Source of the DNA: Cliona cf. orientalis
Lineage: Eukaryota > Porifera > Demospongiae > Clionaida > Clionaidae
Assembly: GCA_963930775.1 (NCBI GenBank)
Contig: OZ005689.1
Coordinates: 18,623,775-18,687,774 of the forward strand
Reading direction: 5' to 3'
Length of the DNA stretch: 64,000 nt
The notes under the pieces were generated by a model, which saw only the letters and a program-made list of their open reading frames with translations, was not told where the DNA came from and ran no database searches. Of the stretch, positions 23,927 to 35,890 are shown piece after piece. Both the position numbers and the translations under genes were made by a program. How positions within the stretch are numbered: the first letter of the stretch is position 1; the number at the start of each line of letters is the position of its first letter.

Positions 23927-24727
23927 CACAACGGAGTCCAGATGAATTACCCAAGGCTATTGATATCACAGGCGAAGACAGTGATTCAGATCATGGTATG
24001 TGTAAAAATTGATAACTTTTATCTATAATAGTATGATTCAGACAGAGATACTCCAGGATAGTGAAGCATGGCTTAATGATAATAATGTGTGCCCAACTTT
24101 GATCAAGAAACAGTATCCTAATATTACTGGTTTGGACCCCACTATTCTGCAAGAAGTGGGCTCGTTCAAACCATTTCCACCTGGATCGAAATCATTGCAA
24201 ATCCTGCACACTGATGGAAATCACTGGATAGCTGCATCAAACATTGGTTGCACTACTACAGGCGATATTAATATTCAATGTACACTTCCATATCAGCCAG
24301 TACTAGACAGCTATTGTCTCAGTTAGTGTATACTGACAAGCCAACCCGATTTCTCCAGCCTCAAAACAATCGGGAAATTCTGATTGTGGTGTTTATGCTA
24401 TTGTTTTCATTACAAGCATTGCCTTTAGATTAGATCCAGCATTATCAGTGTACATCTAAACTTCCATGAGATCATAAGTTTACTTACATGCTCTGAACAC
24501 AGATGACTCCATATCCTCTCAGTGGTAAAAAAGGCTACTCTAAATTCAGCAAAGCATGTCATTGTTGCTATTGTTGAGGTACAAACAATGGTGCAACAAT
24601 GGTGATGTGTGACGGTGAATGTAGTCTGTGGTTTCATGTAAAATGTGATTCATCGTCAATAGTTGCCATTAAAAAAAGCAAGAAATGGTTTTGTAACAAT
24701 TGTATACAATATAATCAAGTATGCTAA
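23927..24727 (+). pseudogene. Ulp1/SENP-like cysteine protease with C-terminal PHD finger, decayed
   Basis: First exon MSQRSPDELPKAIDITG near 23927 ends before a GTATGT donor. The next exon has AWLNDNNVCPTLIKKQYP, then the catalytic-His region DGNHWIAAS (24213–24240), VLDSYC with the Asp, and, after a frame change, the catalytic-Cys region NSDCGVYAI (24377–24403). A PHD-like end follows: CDGECSLWFHVKCD near 24610 and WFCNNC near 24690. The Ulp1/SENP family cleaves ubiquitin-like modifiers; transposon-borne copies are common. Stops and frame breaks make it inactive. Confidence 0.7.
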
Positions 24728-25359
24728 TGACTTATAATTCACGTAGTCTATTTCACATAGAATCAGACTGTTGAGTTTAGTTTGCCAGAGAGAAATAAGT
24801 TTTATTAGCTAATAGTAATATATATGTACAGCAAAAAGTAATGTATAGAATGCGTTATACATGTATTATGAGTTTTGCCTGGAGTATGTACATTTTGGGG
24901 CATTCATGATGTGACCTTCCTGAGATGCATGGAACAGTTGTATGAAAAGCATTTGCCGTAGAATCATGCTTTGCATCAGTAATCACCCACTATATGTTTC
25001 AGATAAATGTAAGGTGTACTATTAGCATTGCTCATACCTCTCCTTCGGTAGAGTTCTCTGGCCTGCTCTTCACCTCATCAACTGCTTGCTGCATGCTAGT
25101 TTCAGCACATGATGCTACACACTCCATGTAATGGTTTTTGTGATAAACTGTAATTCAACCCGTAAATCAACACATGCATGTTTACGTACACTCTAGATCA
25201 GACTGCATGTACCATGCCACATGTACCAGTGCCCCACAACCCCCAGTCCAGCAAATTCACAGAAATTGATGTACTGGGATGGAAGTATACCGGGACATAT
25301 GAAGGCATGCACAAACCTATATGTATGAAAACAGGTCAAAATTGTAGTCAGTTATGTGC

Positions 25360-26371
25360 GAAAGTACAACTAACTTTTGATTGATCAAATAGTGTGCGCC
25401 AAACACTCTGGAGCTTGCCCACGTACGAATTCGATGGCATTGGGAGCATCTGAATTCTGTTCGCAGAACATGACCCTTCTGTATTTTTGGTATATAAATA
25501 AATATTGTACTATATTTATGATAAATTATAATATTTCAATATCATAGATACCTGAATTAATGAATGGAAAGCCCAATGTGCTCTCACACGACAGGGACAC
25601 AGTTGAACAAGAGAAGTAATGAGGTCAAAAAAGGCTGTTTGTTCCACGACAAAAGCACTTTGATTCACCGGATCAAAGTCTCCAGCAACCATACCTGTGT
25701 TGAATTCACTTGTCAATAAGAACCATCACTAAGCATCAGTCCTGGTCATGTACATGTACTAGGATATTTGAGTGCAAAATGGGCTCAAGAAATGTTTATT
25801 ACTTTCATCTTATCAGGCAGCCCTCATTGGCCTGGAGGGGGGTGGGGTGGACTATACATCCCTACGCTTGCTTTTTGAGGGGTGCAAAAATAACCAGTAA
25901 TGATGCGATTGAATCAGACTGATGAACCTGAACCATCGTGATAACTAGGGAACAACCTGCACGAATGTCTCCCACATACCGCACTCAACAAATACGTCAA
26001 CCATGATTAATAGGTGCACATTAGTCGAGAAAAGCAAGCATAGGGTGGGCACTGAGCTCTGATGCCAGTGCTTATATATTACAGTAGCACTCACCAATCC
26101 ACTAACCTGCACTCTGCAAGAATGATCCATGTGTGGGCAATGATACCTGGGTCGGAATACTGCCAGCTGGCTGGTGTCGTTCGTGCTGGGCACAGTCAAA
26201 GAGAACTAGCAATAGCGTTCGTGTATTCAACTTTGCTGATCCAGGAGGTGTCCTGAGATCTCTGATAGCGTCTAGCCTTGTACAAAATGCTTCCTTCTCC
26301 ATCTCAGACCCAAAATACACATCAAGAGTGAACCTGGTATGCTTCTTTCTCGTAGCAGACGTCGTGGCCAT
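25360..26371 (-). pseudogene. Transposon-type multi-exon protein fragment, unnamed
   Basis: Minus-strand pieces: 26371–26110 starts MATTSATRKKHTRFTLDVYF and continues EMEKEAFCTRLDAIRDL; 25716–25550 includes VVEQTAFFDLITSLVQLC; 25497–25365 reads FRCSQCHRIRTWASSR with a CxxC pair. The order and conserved style resemble N-terminal parts of multi-copy metazoan transposon proteins. A CCCTACG MITE sits between the first and second pieces. I cannot name the family or the function. Confidence 0.45.
25861..26045 (-). mobile_element. MITE family CCCTACG, copy 2
   Basis: Starts CCCTACGCTTGCTTTT and ends AAAAGCAAGCATAGGG; the interior matches 7703–7893 in inverse. No foldback flank here, unlike copy 1. 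Confidence 0.8.
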
Positions 26372-26746
26372 TTTGTTAGAAAATCTTTATTCTTGTGTGC
26401 CTTATGGTAGAGGTCATCAAGGCCACATGCTAAACAGCGCGAAACGCGAAAGTTTAAACAAGTACATAGTGTATAGTATTCATATGTGGGTCTTTTGTTC
26501 AGTCAGCCATATCCCCCATTTAAATACTGGGGTGGCCTTGTTGGTTTGTTGGTAGTTCATTCTTATCCAATATGGAGCACGTCTTAGATAACCACGGTGA
26601 CAGTTGTAAATGTCTGCTTTCTGGCTGTAGCTTATTTGTCCCAAAAGCTTTTCGGCATCATACTTTATCAATAAGTTCATTTCAAAAGCTGTTTCACTAG
26701 TGGAGATAAAGTATTGGTGGGTACTCCAGTTGAGATCATAATCATA

Positions 26747-26758
26747 TGTGACCGGATT
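26747..26758 (+). repeat. TGTGACCGG MITE terminus fragment (copy e)
   Basis: TATGTGACCGGATT is present and is then replaced at once by the CATCGAT repeat block. Only the terminus survives. Confidence 0.6.
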
Positions 26759-27015
26759 TTATGGGGTGCCGTTTGTCTCAAAACTACCTACACATCGATA
26801 TTTAGCACAGGGATCGATGTTTAGCAAAGGAGTCGATGTTTAGCCTTCCTGTCGATGTTTATAGGAGTCGGACACAACATTCACAATCGATGCCGACCGA
26901 AAAGATCGATGTTTAGGGAAGGGATTGATGATTAGCAACCGATCGATGTTTAGCCACAGAATCTAGATGGACGTTAGTGAAGGGTCGATATTTAGAGAAG
27001 GGATCAATATTTGAT
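26759..27015 (+). repeat. CATCGAT minisatellite block, copy 1
   Basis: Starts TATGGGGTGCCGTTTGTC, then about ten degenerate copies of (G)ATCGATGTTTAGC spaced by about 20 bp. The same block is inverted at 47599–48009. It directly precedes the HECT-ligase gene and may be the subterminal repeat of the element carrying it. Confidence 0.85.
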
Positions 27016-27118
27016 TCTATGAGGCTATGAGGGGGCGTTGGAGGGGGTGTGACCCAAAGCAAATAGCGCATGCGCAGTCGGCTTGCGCTGGCAGCCAAAG
27101 TTGAGCGCGAAAGTGAAG

Positions 27119-30100
27119 ATGGCGGGTTCTAGCTCTTCTAACTCTCTGCCAGTGGATGACATTGCTAAAGCTGTGTCAGGAGCAGTGTCCTCTATTCTGC
27201 AAAATAAAAACCAGGGAGAGGCAGAAACGAAGCAGCAGCCGGCCATTTCAGACTCTAGCAGTGCTGACGAGTTCCAGCTTGTGCCTCCGACCAACAAAGG
27301 AAGATAGGAAAACAAAAGTGAGAAAATTAATGATAGAATTAGTAGCCTTATTTGGATATAGCGATTTCAAATATCTGAAAATTTAATTAATATGACCTCT
27401 GACCTTTCGACCTCAACATCTATTATTTGCAGGGGAAAGTCTGCTCCTGTTTTACCATCAAAATTCCTCACCAAAAGGAATGTAACAACGAAAAGGTCAA
27501 ATTCTAAGGCCAAGGAAAAGGTGTTCACGTATGACAGGGATATCATTTGCCTTCCCAAATCGTATGGGAGATCGTTGAACATATCGATTCCAAGGTCACG
27601 CACCCAGCTGGCTAAGAATGGTCTCATTGGAAAGATTCGTCTCACATCAGATATGACACAAGATATTTTTGATGAAACTAGGTCTGTCTTTCGTGGTCCA
27701 ATGCATTCCTCTTACAATACCAGCTTTGTCTGATTCGTTTAAGTGGACAGCAAGTGCGATTGTCTCCAAAAATGCCAAAGTTCCTCTGTATATTATACTT
27801 GCTAAGGAACCTCCCAATAAATTAAGTGCATACATTATATGCATGTTAAGTCATACCGTTCGTAAAGGACATGCTATAGATTGTTCTGCCCTTTGCATGC
27901 CACTAAGCTAAGAAACAAGAGCTAATAGGAGGGTTAGCCTAGCGGGCCGAAGCTGCATGGTTGCCCCACCCCCAATAAAGGCAGGTGTGTGCAAGCAAAC
28001 ATGGGATAATGCATGTATCCATGTAGACCTCACATTGCTACTGTATGCTATGTGTGCTCATGATTCTCACCCACATGCACCACCTTAAAGGTCAAGCCTC
28101 ATATTATTATCTGCAATTAGGTACCCAATAGTGATGATGATAGTGATTGTAGTGACATGAATCAGAGTGATGATGACCTTCCCTTGGTTGATCTGACCAA
28201 CTCCTCATCTCCTCGTACCGAGTCAGTAACTACCAATCCATCCAGTGTTACACTACCCTCTACTAAGCCTCATCGTGCTGAGCAACCATCTGCTGAGCAA
28301 ACCCCTGCTAAACAGCCTCTACTAAGGCATCTGCTGGGATCCCACGCTCTGCCAGGACAACATCAATTCCTATTGAATATGATTCAAATGGATATGGCAG
28401 TTCTAGGTAGGTATATGTAAGAATATTATTATTATAGAGGGAAACATTTGAGGGAAAAACTTCCATGGATCACTATGAAATGAGTATTTTGTGGAGACAA
28501 CTTTCCCGGAATGGTAAGTATAAGTGGATAAGGCATGCCTAAATTTCATGAAGCAAACTTTCACGGATGGCTCTAAAGAGCGGAATTTGTGAGTTTTTTT
28601 CCCCTCCAAAAAGTTCCCAGGTATGAGAGAAGATTATAGTATATCATGGGAATTAATGTGTAATTGTCTTTCAAGCTCTGTACTAAGAGATCCTTGTGCG
28701 CCATGGATAGACAATCACCTGTACATCCTTTAATACAAACCCTCAAGTGTAATATCAGCACATTCATTTAACCTCACAATCTAGTTTTTATGCATACAGT
28801 TCATATTATGTATACGAAAACTTGATTGACTATGACTGGCAGGATAGCCCTACTCCGCCACCAATGTCACCAGTCACCCCTCAGCTAACTGGGTAAGCTT
28901 ACCTAGTCTGATCAAATAGCCATGTCACAGGGATTCCCCCAAAACAGAATCCAATCCGGATGCTTAATGATATTCATAGGCTATTAATTAAGTTGTGGCT
29001 TTAAATTCCACCAATTAGCCTAAAGTCAAACTGGGTGGCCCACCTTGATTCAGGCATGCTGGGGGAAACACTGTGTCATTCAGTCGATACATAAAACTTA
29101 GCTGTCAATTTTTATTTTATACAGGTCAGAATTATCATTTGCTGAGCTATTATGGATCCACCGACTTGATGTTCTTCCTTATTCTAAGGAAGACAGGGCA
29201 CGCATAACTGTCCGGAGAAAGTTCATCCTGCAGGATTCTCTTCATAAGCGGAGGAATGGATTAGATCTTACAAAGCACCTGCGAGTCGTATTTATTGGAG
29301 AGCCTGCTGTGGATGATGGAGGGCCCTTGCACGAATTCTTGTATCAACTCATTATAGCAGTTGCTCACAGTGATATGCTTTTCTGTGGTGCTTTCAATAA
29401 CCGTGTATATACCCAGACACAACCTAGTTGAGCTGGAAAAGAAGACCTACTTCTATATTGGCGCCATCATTGCACTCTCCTTGATCCATGGTGGCCCAGG
29501 GCCTCAGTTTTTTTCATCAGCTGTTGCTGATTACATAGTCTATGGAGTACAGAATGTGAACGCTGGCATTATGGATGTGCTGGAACTTGAAATGAGGGAT
29601 AAAATCAAGGTGTGTCTATTGCAGCATGCATGGTTCATCATAATTTTCCTGCATCCACTACATGCATGTTTATGAATTGTATTACCAGAATATTAATATT
29701 ATAGAATTATGTGGAAATTTTTACCAATTTTGCACCTGCTCTCGTTGACCGAATTTTTTTATGCTGATTTTTGCCCTCTATTAATGATTCTATAAAGGAT
29801 ATGGTGACCTTTACTGTATTAGCAAATATTTAAAATTTTCTGGGTAGCTGGACTTAGCAAGTTTCCATGTACAATTGTCATGGTAACTATTATTAAGAGA
29901 TACATAATGCATAATCTATGTGACCGGATTTGGGAAAACCCTCCGTATGGGATCCGCACGCGATTCGCGCAATGCACGTTTTTAGTAGCTCAAGTCCAAA
30001 TTTGTCAAAGTCCAGATTTTGTCATATACATGTTGAACAACCCTTCTTCTAACTGTTGCCGTCTTCTACGGAGGCTAGTCGTGCTATACGAAGGCGAAAT

Positions 30101-31442
30101 AAGCCTTCATTTTGACCCACCTAGTCGGCACAGCCACCGTACACGGAGCCCGTTGCTATGGGCGGTAATTAGAATTCTCTATCTAGATACAGCTAGATTC
30201 ATCGATCTACTGTATGTTCGCTCACCTTTTTAGCGTCTTGGGCATCTAAGAACAATCGGCTGTCGTCAACAACGAAATTCAACTCTTGCTCGATCTTTAC
30301 GTTCGTTTCGAACGGCTCCGCCCAGGTCCATTTAATTGATTTCCGGGTCACGCGTAGTAAGCGGAAACGCCATACGCGTGCATAGCAACGCCTTTAGACC
30401 GTAATTTCTTGATTATTGGGGGTGTGGCGCGATCACAAACAAAGCGCTGTATCTCCACAACGAAGCGCGCGATCGGCCTAAGACTTGAACGCGGGTTAGC
30501 TCTATGCTAGAGCTTATCAACCATGCATCAAACTCAATTTTCTGAAAAAATCCCATACGGAGGGTTTTCCCAAATCCGGTCACATATGCAGATAGAAAAT
30601 GCCACATCAGTAGCTCAGCTGCAAGAGTTGCTGGAAACTGAGGAGTTCGACTTCCGATTTGATCTAGGTATCAGCAAACCAGTGCGCGAGATTCAACTCA
30701 CAGATCGTGAAATCTTCGTCTCTGCAATGGCCCTTCATTATGGAGTCTTGGTGGTGAAGGCTGAACTTGACCAGATATTATGTGGGTTATCCTCAACATT
30801 GAATGCTCTCACACTAATCCGAAATAATTCTCTCGTTATGAGACGACTCTTCATTCATCAAGACCATCATTCCCCCACTGCTGATACTCTCTTTGACATG
30901 TTTCACGCAAAATTTTCTGAGCTTGGAAGCAATGCCCGAGAAGCAGAAGAGGCCACTATGATGAAGTGGAGCGATTTTCTTCAGATGGTTGAAGGTAAAG
31001 TGACCCTAGGGCTTTCCCATTTTCATTGTCCACCACATAAAAAAGATCCAGTTTGGGTGGTACTGTCTACATCGTTTAGGGGGTTACCACATCAAAATGT
31101 AACCAGTAATATTAATCTTATTTTGCCATGTAGACTAATATTATTATTTTTTTATTCCTTTATTGTATAGAATCTGAGGCTAAAGGATCTGCAGTGGTGT
31201 TCAAGTCAACTGCATTGCATTTCTCATTGAGTGAAATTCTGCAGTTTACCACTGGTATGCCATATGAGCCACCAATAGGATTTATACGCAAGCCATCAGT
31301 GGCTTTTACTTCATCAGTGTTTCCTGTCGCCAATACCTGTGGCAACATACTACATCTTCAAACAATGCACACATCGTTGGATGACTTCGGGTGGCACATA
31401 GTCTTTGGAATCAAAAATTCTGCTGGATTTGGAAAGGTTTAA
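27119..31442 (+). pseudogene. HECT-domain E3 ubiquitin ligase (G2E3-like), multi-exon, frame-broken
   Basis: Start MAGSSSSNSLPVDDIAKAV. Likely exons: 27119–27316, 27434–27900 (FTYDRDIICLPKSYGR…), 28122–28409 (acidic and Pro/Ser-rich), 28843–28892, 29126–29615 (start of HECT: ELLWIHRLDVLPYSKEDRAR, PAVDDGGPLHEFLYQL), 30589–30993 and 31171–31442, which holds EPPIGF and the catalytic Cys in PVANTCGNIL (31325–31350) and ends NSAGFGKV. HECT ligases take ubiquitin on this Cys and pass it to a substrate. Frame changes near 27300, 27700 and 29380 break it. Related HECT genes are multi-copy and often transposon-linked in sponges and cnidarians. A MITE sits in the acceptor of the sixth exon. The gene converges on the integrase at 31660–33095. 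Confidence 0.75.
29919..30584 (-). mobile_element. TGTGACCGG MITE, copy f (complete)
   Basis: 666 bp, inverted relative to copy b, perfect TIRs TGTGACCGGATTTGGGAAAA, TA on both sides. It is inserted about 4 bp before the HECT exon at 30589, inside the intron's splice acceptor, whose CAG is kept. Confidence 0.9.
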
Positions 31443-31659
31443 CTGTCTGAATGAGTTTCAATGTTTTGCTATTGACACTAGTACTATTATATAATAATAT
31501 TATTCTTGTTGAATATTCTGATTTTAAATTTCCTGCTAATAATTATTAATTTTAGTGGTGATTCATTCATTACTTTTATGTACAACACTGATAATAAAAA
31601 TCAAGCTAAATGATTATAAAGGTCATGATTTATGCTTGTTCAACAATAACATTATTACA

Positions 31660-33095
31660 ATAATAAGACATTGTGACTAAAAAAATTATGTTTCACATGC
31701 TGGCAGCCATTCTGTAAGTGACGACCAACAATAGAGAGTAATCTATACAACTCACACCCTAAGTCGTTAGATGGATCTAGGGGGTCCAACCTACTAGTAA
31801 CATCTCTATACAATAATGGACATGGAGTAAATGAAATACGCGGAACAGAAACATGATTAGAAGTGGATGGTAATCCACTGCTTCCTCTGCTGCCAGGTCC
31901 AGAAGTTGAGGGAGGAAAGAATGGTGTCAAATTCTGCTGTATAGCCCCTCTGATAAACAACTGGTTTGGAGTTAGGTTATTCTCAGTAGACAGAGCATGA
32001 TTATTCCATGATTCAATGAAGCTCTCAAGTGTTGAGTTAATTCGTGGCATGAAAATGAAATGCAGGCAATATAGATCTGTCTCGTTTAAAGGATCAAGGC
32101 AACCTTCCTCTTCTAGCTTGCGAAGCAGTCATGGTAAAGGACACCAACACACCGATAAACATCTCTATACGCTCATTGTGAGTGGATGAGCCAGTGAGTA
32201 CTGCACTCATTGATGCATGCTGTTCTACCATGTATCGCCACATGTCAACATTTTCACCTCCAAGGTCTGTCCGCACACGCTCTGGTAATCCATGTTTCTG
32301 GACAGCACCAGTGAATACTGAGAGAAGAGTGGAAGCCCAATTGTTATCTGAGCACCTCAGGAACACTATTGTTTTTGAATAACTGTCAATACCGCCATGG
32401 ATTACCATTCGCCACCTAATCAATTTATGGTTACCATCAATGTGCCAAAGGGAGTTGGGTCCATCAACATCGAAGTCCACGAAGAAATTCAATATCTTCA
32501 ATATCAACATGTACTCGAGGGCGTCCTCCAGTTCTACCAAAATAATTATATTATTACTGTAAATGGGGTTGCTACATTAATATTATAGTGATCCTCCCCA
32601 CCCCAAAAGTGCAGCCTTGTCATTCGTAACTGTGGGTCCAAGCTCTTTCTCACACACAAAAAAGTGACCTAGGTTAAAGACTTCCCCTCGTCCCCGGCAG
32701 GCCCCTCCCTATCAATGTTCTCCCCAGCATACCTAAGGCATATCGGCCCAACAAGCCTTTTGACGTGGGAATGGGAATAGTCCACAAGCTTTGTTGTGAT
32801 CACAGGCCCCACCCAAACTATGCCCACCAGTCACATGTGAATTATACTTGGGGAGAATGCAGCTGGGGACGAGGCTACTCCCACACAAATCACTCTCATA
32901 TTGAAATTAAGGTTCAACATACCCTTTACAACCGCCCTCACTCCAAGAACCGGTGCCAATACTGTTTATATTAACAATACACCTTGTAGAGTCAGATTCA
33001 TCACCATCAGAGTCAACAGCATATCCTACGTTCCTCAGGGCCGTTGCAACTGCTCGAGCAACTGCATCTTGCAAATCATCTACTACAGCGTTCAT
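31660..33095 (-). pseudogene. DDE integrase-core (rve-like) protein, decayed
   Basis: Minus strand. Possible first exon 33095–32907 (DDLQDAVARAVATALRNVGY, then acidic). The core exon near 32480–32094 reads NSLWHIDGNHKLIRWRMVIHG (first Asp), ERVRTDLGGENVDMWRYM (second Asp) and STHNERIE (catalytic Glu). After a frame change come EEGCLDPLNETDLYC and FIESWNNHALSTENNLTPNQLF, ending near 31660. This is the animal integrase-core family related to bacterial rve transposases, found in multi-copy elements. The D, D and E are visible, but NERIE runs into a shifted frame, so it is probably dead. Confidence 0.75.
32687..32876. repeat. Possible MITE with CCTCGTCCCC ends in integrase intron
   Basis: CCTCGTCCCC at about 32688 and GGGGACGAGGCTA at 32864–32876 are inverted and match the outer ends of the RecQ–DUF6589 element. 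It could be a small non-autonomous relative. No target duplication was verified. Confidence 0.35.
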
Positions 33096-33188
33096 TGTAA
33101 AGAACAGATACCAGACAACTTCAACAGAGGTGTTTGTATGTCACCCAGGATCGTTAGACTAGAATCAACTGCACATGAACTTCTCCCT

Positions 33189-33302
33189 TGCGACCACGCC
33201 CTCGAGCAGGCTATTCTAATTAAAGCACATCGTTGTAGGTCAAGGGTCATGACGGATGACCACGCCCTTTTTGGGTGTTATTTTAATTAAAGCACACCGT
33301 GG
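33189..33302 (+). repeat. Two-copy 66-bp tandem repeat
   Basis: GACCACGCCCT…TAATTAAAGCACA occurs at about 33191 and 33257. Confidence 0.7.
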
Positions 33303-33337
33303 TAGTTGCTGGGAGGAGTCATCCAGTACTATGTCTA

Positions 33338-33366
33338 ACATTGACCCTTCACTATTAACCGATTAT
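33338..33366 (+). repeat. CATCGAT-block end motif
   Basis: TAACATTGACCCTTCACTAT followed by TAACCGATTATA resembles the far end of the CATCGAT block at 47599, in the same orientation as block 1. It may mark the right end of the HECT/integrase element. Confidence 0.35.
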
Positions 33367-33604
33367 ACGCCATAGGCGCGATTTCGTGTCATGCACGCGA
33401 ACCACCATAGGCGCGATATCGAGCCAGTACACTGAATTGCGGCTGCGTTCGAATTTTGTGTTGTCTGGAGTTCCATTGCGTACGTTTCATGAATTCGGAA
33501 CTCCGTACCTCTATACCACATGATCCTTGGCCACGTGAAGAACATTGAGCTGGTGAGCTGGTGCTTTGTCTCAAAAGCGAGTCTTCTCTGAGATCACAGC
33601 TGAT

Positions 33605-34791
33605 ATGGAGCTAGAGCATGCAGAGGGCGACGCTGAGGAAGACTATTCTGTCGCTTATGATGGACGGGATACAACCGTGAACACCCCTAGCGCAGGTCCA
33701 GGATACTGGCCATCCTTCGTCTTAGATGGACTGGTCAGCGGTCAGCCTCAGTCACTGTCATCCAGCAGTCACCCTTTGACAACTACGGTCCGAGTATCGA
33801 GTGGGTCATCCCATACTAGTCTAGAACTACCTTCTACACCTGTCAACTCGGGTACATCGAGTGATTCCAGCTCCAGCTCAAGCGGCGTGGAAATCGAAGT
33901 GAGCCACAAATATACCAAGCTACTTTTATATTAATTTTAAACCCACCCCCTTCCCTGAAAGCTGAATCTGGTGGATAGAGGGTGGTTGAAGGTCAAAGGT
34001 CACCTTGTACTTATTATCATCTTGGCTGGGTAAGAGCCGAATGATTGTGACTTTTTAAGCTTCCATGGGGGCTTAGTACCATGGGTACACAGATGCACAC
34101 ACACACACACCGTACTACATGTATAAACTATTAAATCAGGCTTGGATTTCCAAGAAACCACACACACACAACACAAATACACATGTACATTGTACATATT
34201 ATCTGTGCTTAGGTTGATAGTACAAGGGTTCGTGTATCCCAAAGTGCTGGAAAGCGATTTAATTACACTATAAAGTTGATGAAAACGGTTCGAAAATCAG
34301 ACTATTCTGTTCACAAGTTGCTCAATAAACCCAAATTTTCTTCGCTTGTTGCTCTTCATAATGGGATCACCTCGTCTTTGCATGTTGAGCCACTACAGGT
34401 TGGCTATATTGTGCCTGGCCATGGCTTGAAGGGCAAGCAGGAGTGCATAAACGAAGATTCTGACCTCAAAAGTATGTATGACGTGTACTCTGGACGAAAA
34501 AATTGTGATATAATTTTATGGTGCCAGTGTATCACTGAGGAGTCAACCATAGCTCCTAAACAGAGCCAGAAGAGATCACACACTACAGGAGGAACAGCAA
34601 GCACCAGTACCTCCAAACGAGTTGCTGGTTTGGAAAAGATTGCACAGATAGAAGAAATTGTAAGCCAGCTTCAGGAAAAACATGGTACTAACTACAGTGT
34701 GGAGAATCTCAACTGCTGGGCACATTTAATTTTGATGAAAAAGCATGACAAGTTGAAGGACGAGATTTTGAAAGATATGTCAAAATTTTGA
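33605..34791 (+). CDS. Accessory protein of the Tc1/mariner element, 290 aa, two exons
   Basis: Exon 1 33605–33898 (98 codons, MELEHAEGDAEEDYSVAYDG start, acidic then Ser/Thr-rich) ends at a GTGAGC donor. Exon 2 34213–34791 follows a CTTAG acceptor, keeps phase 0 and runs to TGA. Exon 2 holds a compact domain of about 100 residues (KLLNKPKFSSLVALHNG, VGYIVPGHGLKGKQ, DVYSGRKNCDIILWCQC), a basic linker with QKRSHTT, and a C-terminal EKIAQIEEIVSQLQEK that could be a coiled coil. No domain name is certain. The intact frame inside a TIR-bounded element suggests a role in transposition or host interaction; that is inferred. A longer start at a TTG upstream is less likely. Confidence 0.75.
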
Positions 34792-34912
34792 TTCTTTGAA
34801 AAAAATGAAGTTATGCTAATAGTAAAATACTTTGAAATTGTAGGTCAATGACATTATAATCAGTAGGTTATAATAATTTTAATGATTATGCTGATCAAGT
34901 ATGTTATAGTAA

Positions 34913-35890
34913 TCAAATGTAGCCTCCATGTTGGATCCAGTGTTGACACATTTGTGGTGTAAGAGAGTAGAATGCAGAGCAAACCACATCAGTTGGATCT
35001 GGGATCACTTGCAGTAAAGTATCGTATTTTCGTAAGTATCCCTTGATGTACCTAAAGGTCTCCTCTATTGGATTGAGGTCCGGGCTGTACGGGGGCAAAA
35101 ATAGCACAAGAATTCCAACTGACTGAAAGAGACTGATTACTTCATGAGTGTGATGGACTGATGTATTGTCCATTACAACTATCGATCTTGGATTAGTTCC
35201 ATTGAATGGAAGCATGTTTGGAATCAAACTTCCCATGGCAAAATCAAGAAATACTTCACTAGTAACAGAAATTGTAGCAAGATCAAGAGCAACCAGTCCA
35301 CTTGTTGCTATTCCAGCTATGGCATTGATCCGAGTACCTCCATGGAGGAGTCGATGTGTTGTGGGTGTCATGCCCCATAAAGCGTACCCATACTTGCGTA
35401 TACAGCTTCTGCGATCAGAACCTGACTCGTCTACAAAGACAAACATATCTGGACGGAACATTAGGCATTGTGTAATGTATGCACCTCGCAAAGCATCACA
35501 TCGTTGTAGTGCGACCTGTCGAATCTTTTTGCGCGTTATTCCACAAGCCTTTAGCAGATGATAGATGCTGCTAGGAGATATAGAGATATAAAGGCTCTCT
35601 CTGATCTCTTCACTAACTTCGTACAGGTACATAGATGGATTCTCCAGAATTATGCCCAAAACATACACCTCATTTGCAGGGCCCAGAACTCTCTTGCACT
35701 CCTTACTGGTTTGTGAATCAACTGAACCAGTTCTTTCAAACAAAGAGTAAATGCGGTGTGCTGTGCTGGCTGCAATATTCAAATTTCTGGCGATACTTTC
35801 AAATTTCAAATGCATTCCGATACGTTGGTAAATAACTCTTCAACGAATATCCCAGCTATATGCTTTTTTTCTTCCAGGTTCAGCAGACAT
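34913..35890 (-). pseudogene. Tc1/mariner (IS630-like) DD34E transposase, one nonsense codon
   Basis: The full frame starts MSAEPGRKKAYSWDIR at 35890, then TGA at 35842–35840, then 300 intact codons from 35815. HTH part ARNLNIAASTAHRIYSLF; catalytic first Asp in FVFVDESGSDRR; second Asp in VVMDNTSVHH; Glu in YSPDLNPIEETF, with 34 residues between the second Asp and Glu. The enzyme cuts and joins the element at TA sites. The single TGA replaces what is Trp in relatives (one-base change), so the gene is recently damaged or may restart at the Met at 35815. It converges on the accessory gene, with stops about 120 bp apart. Confidence 0.9.
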
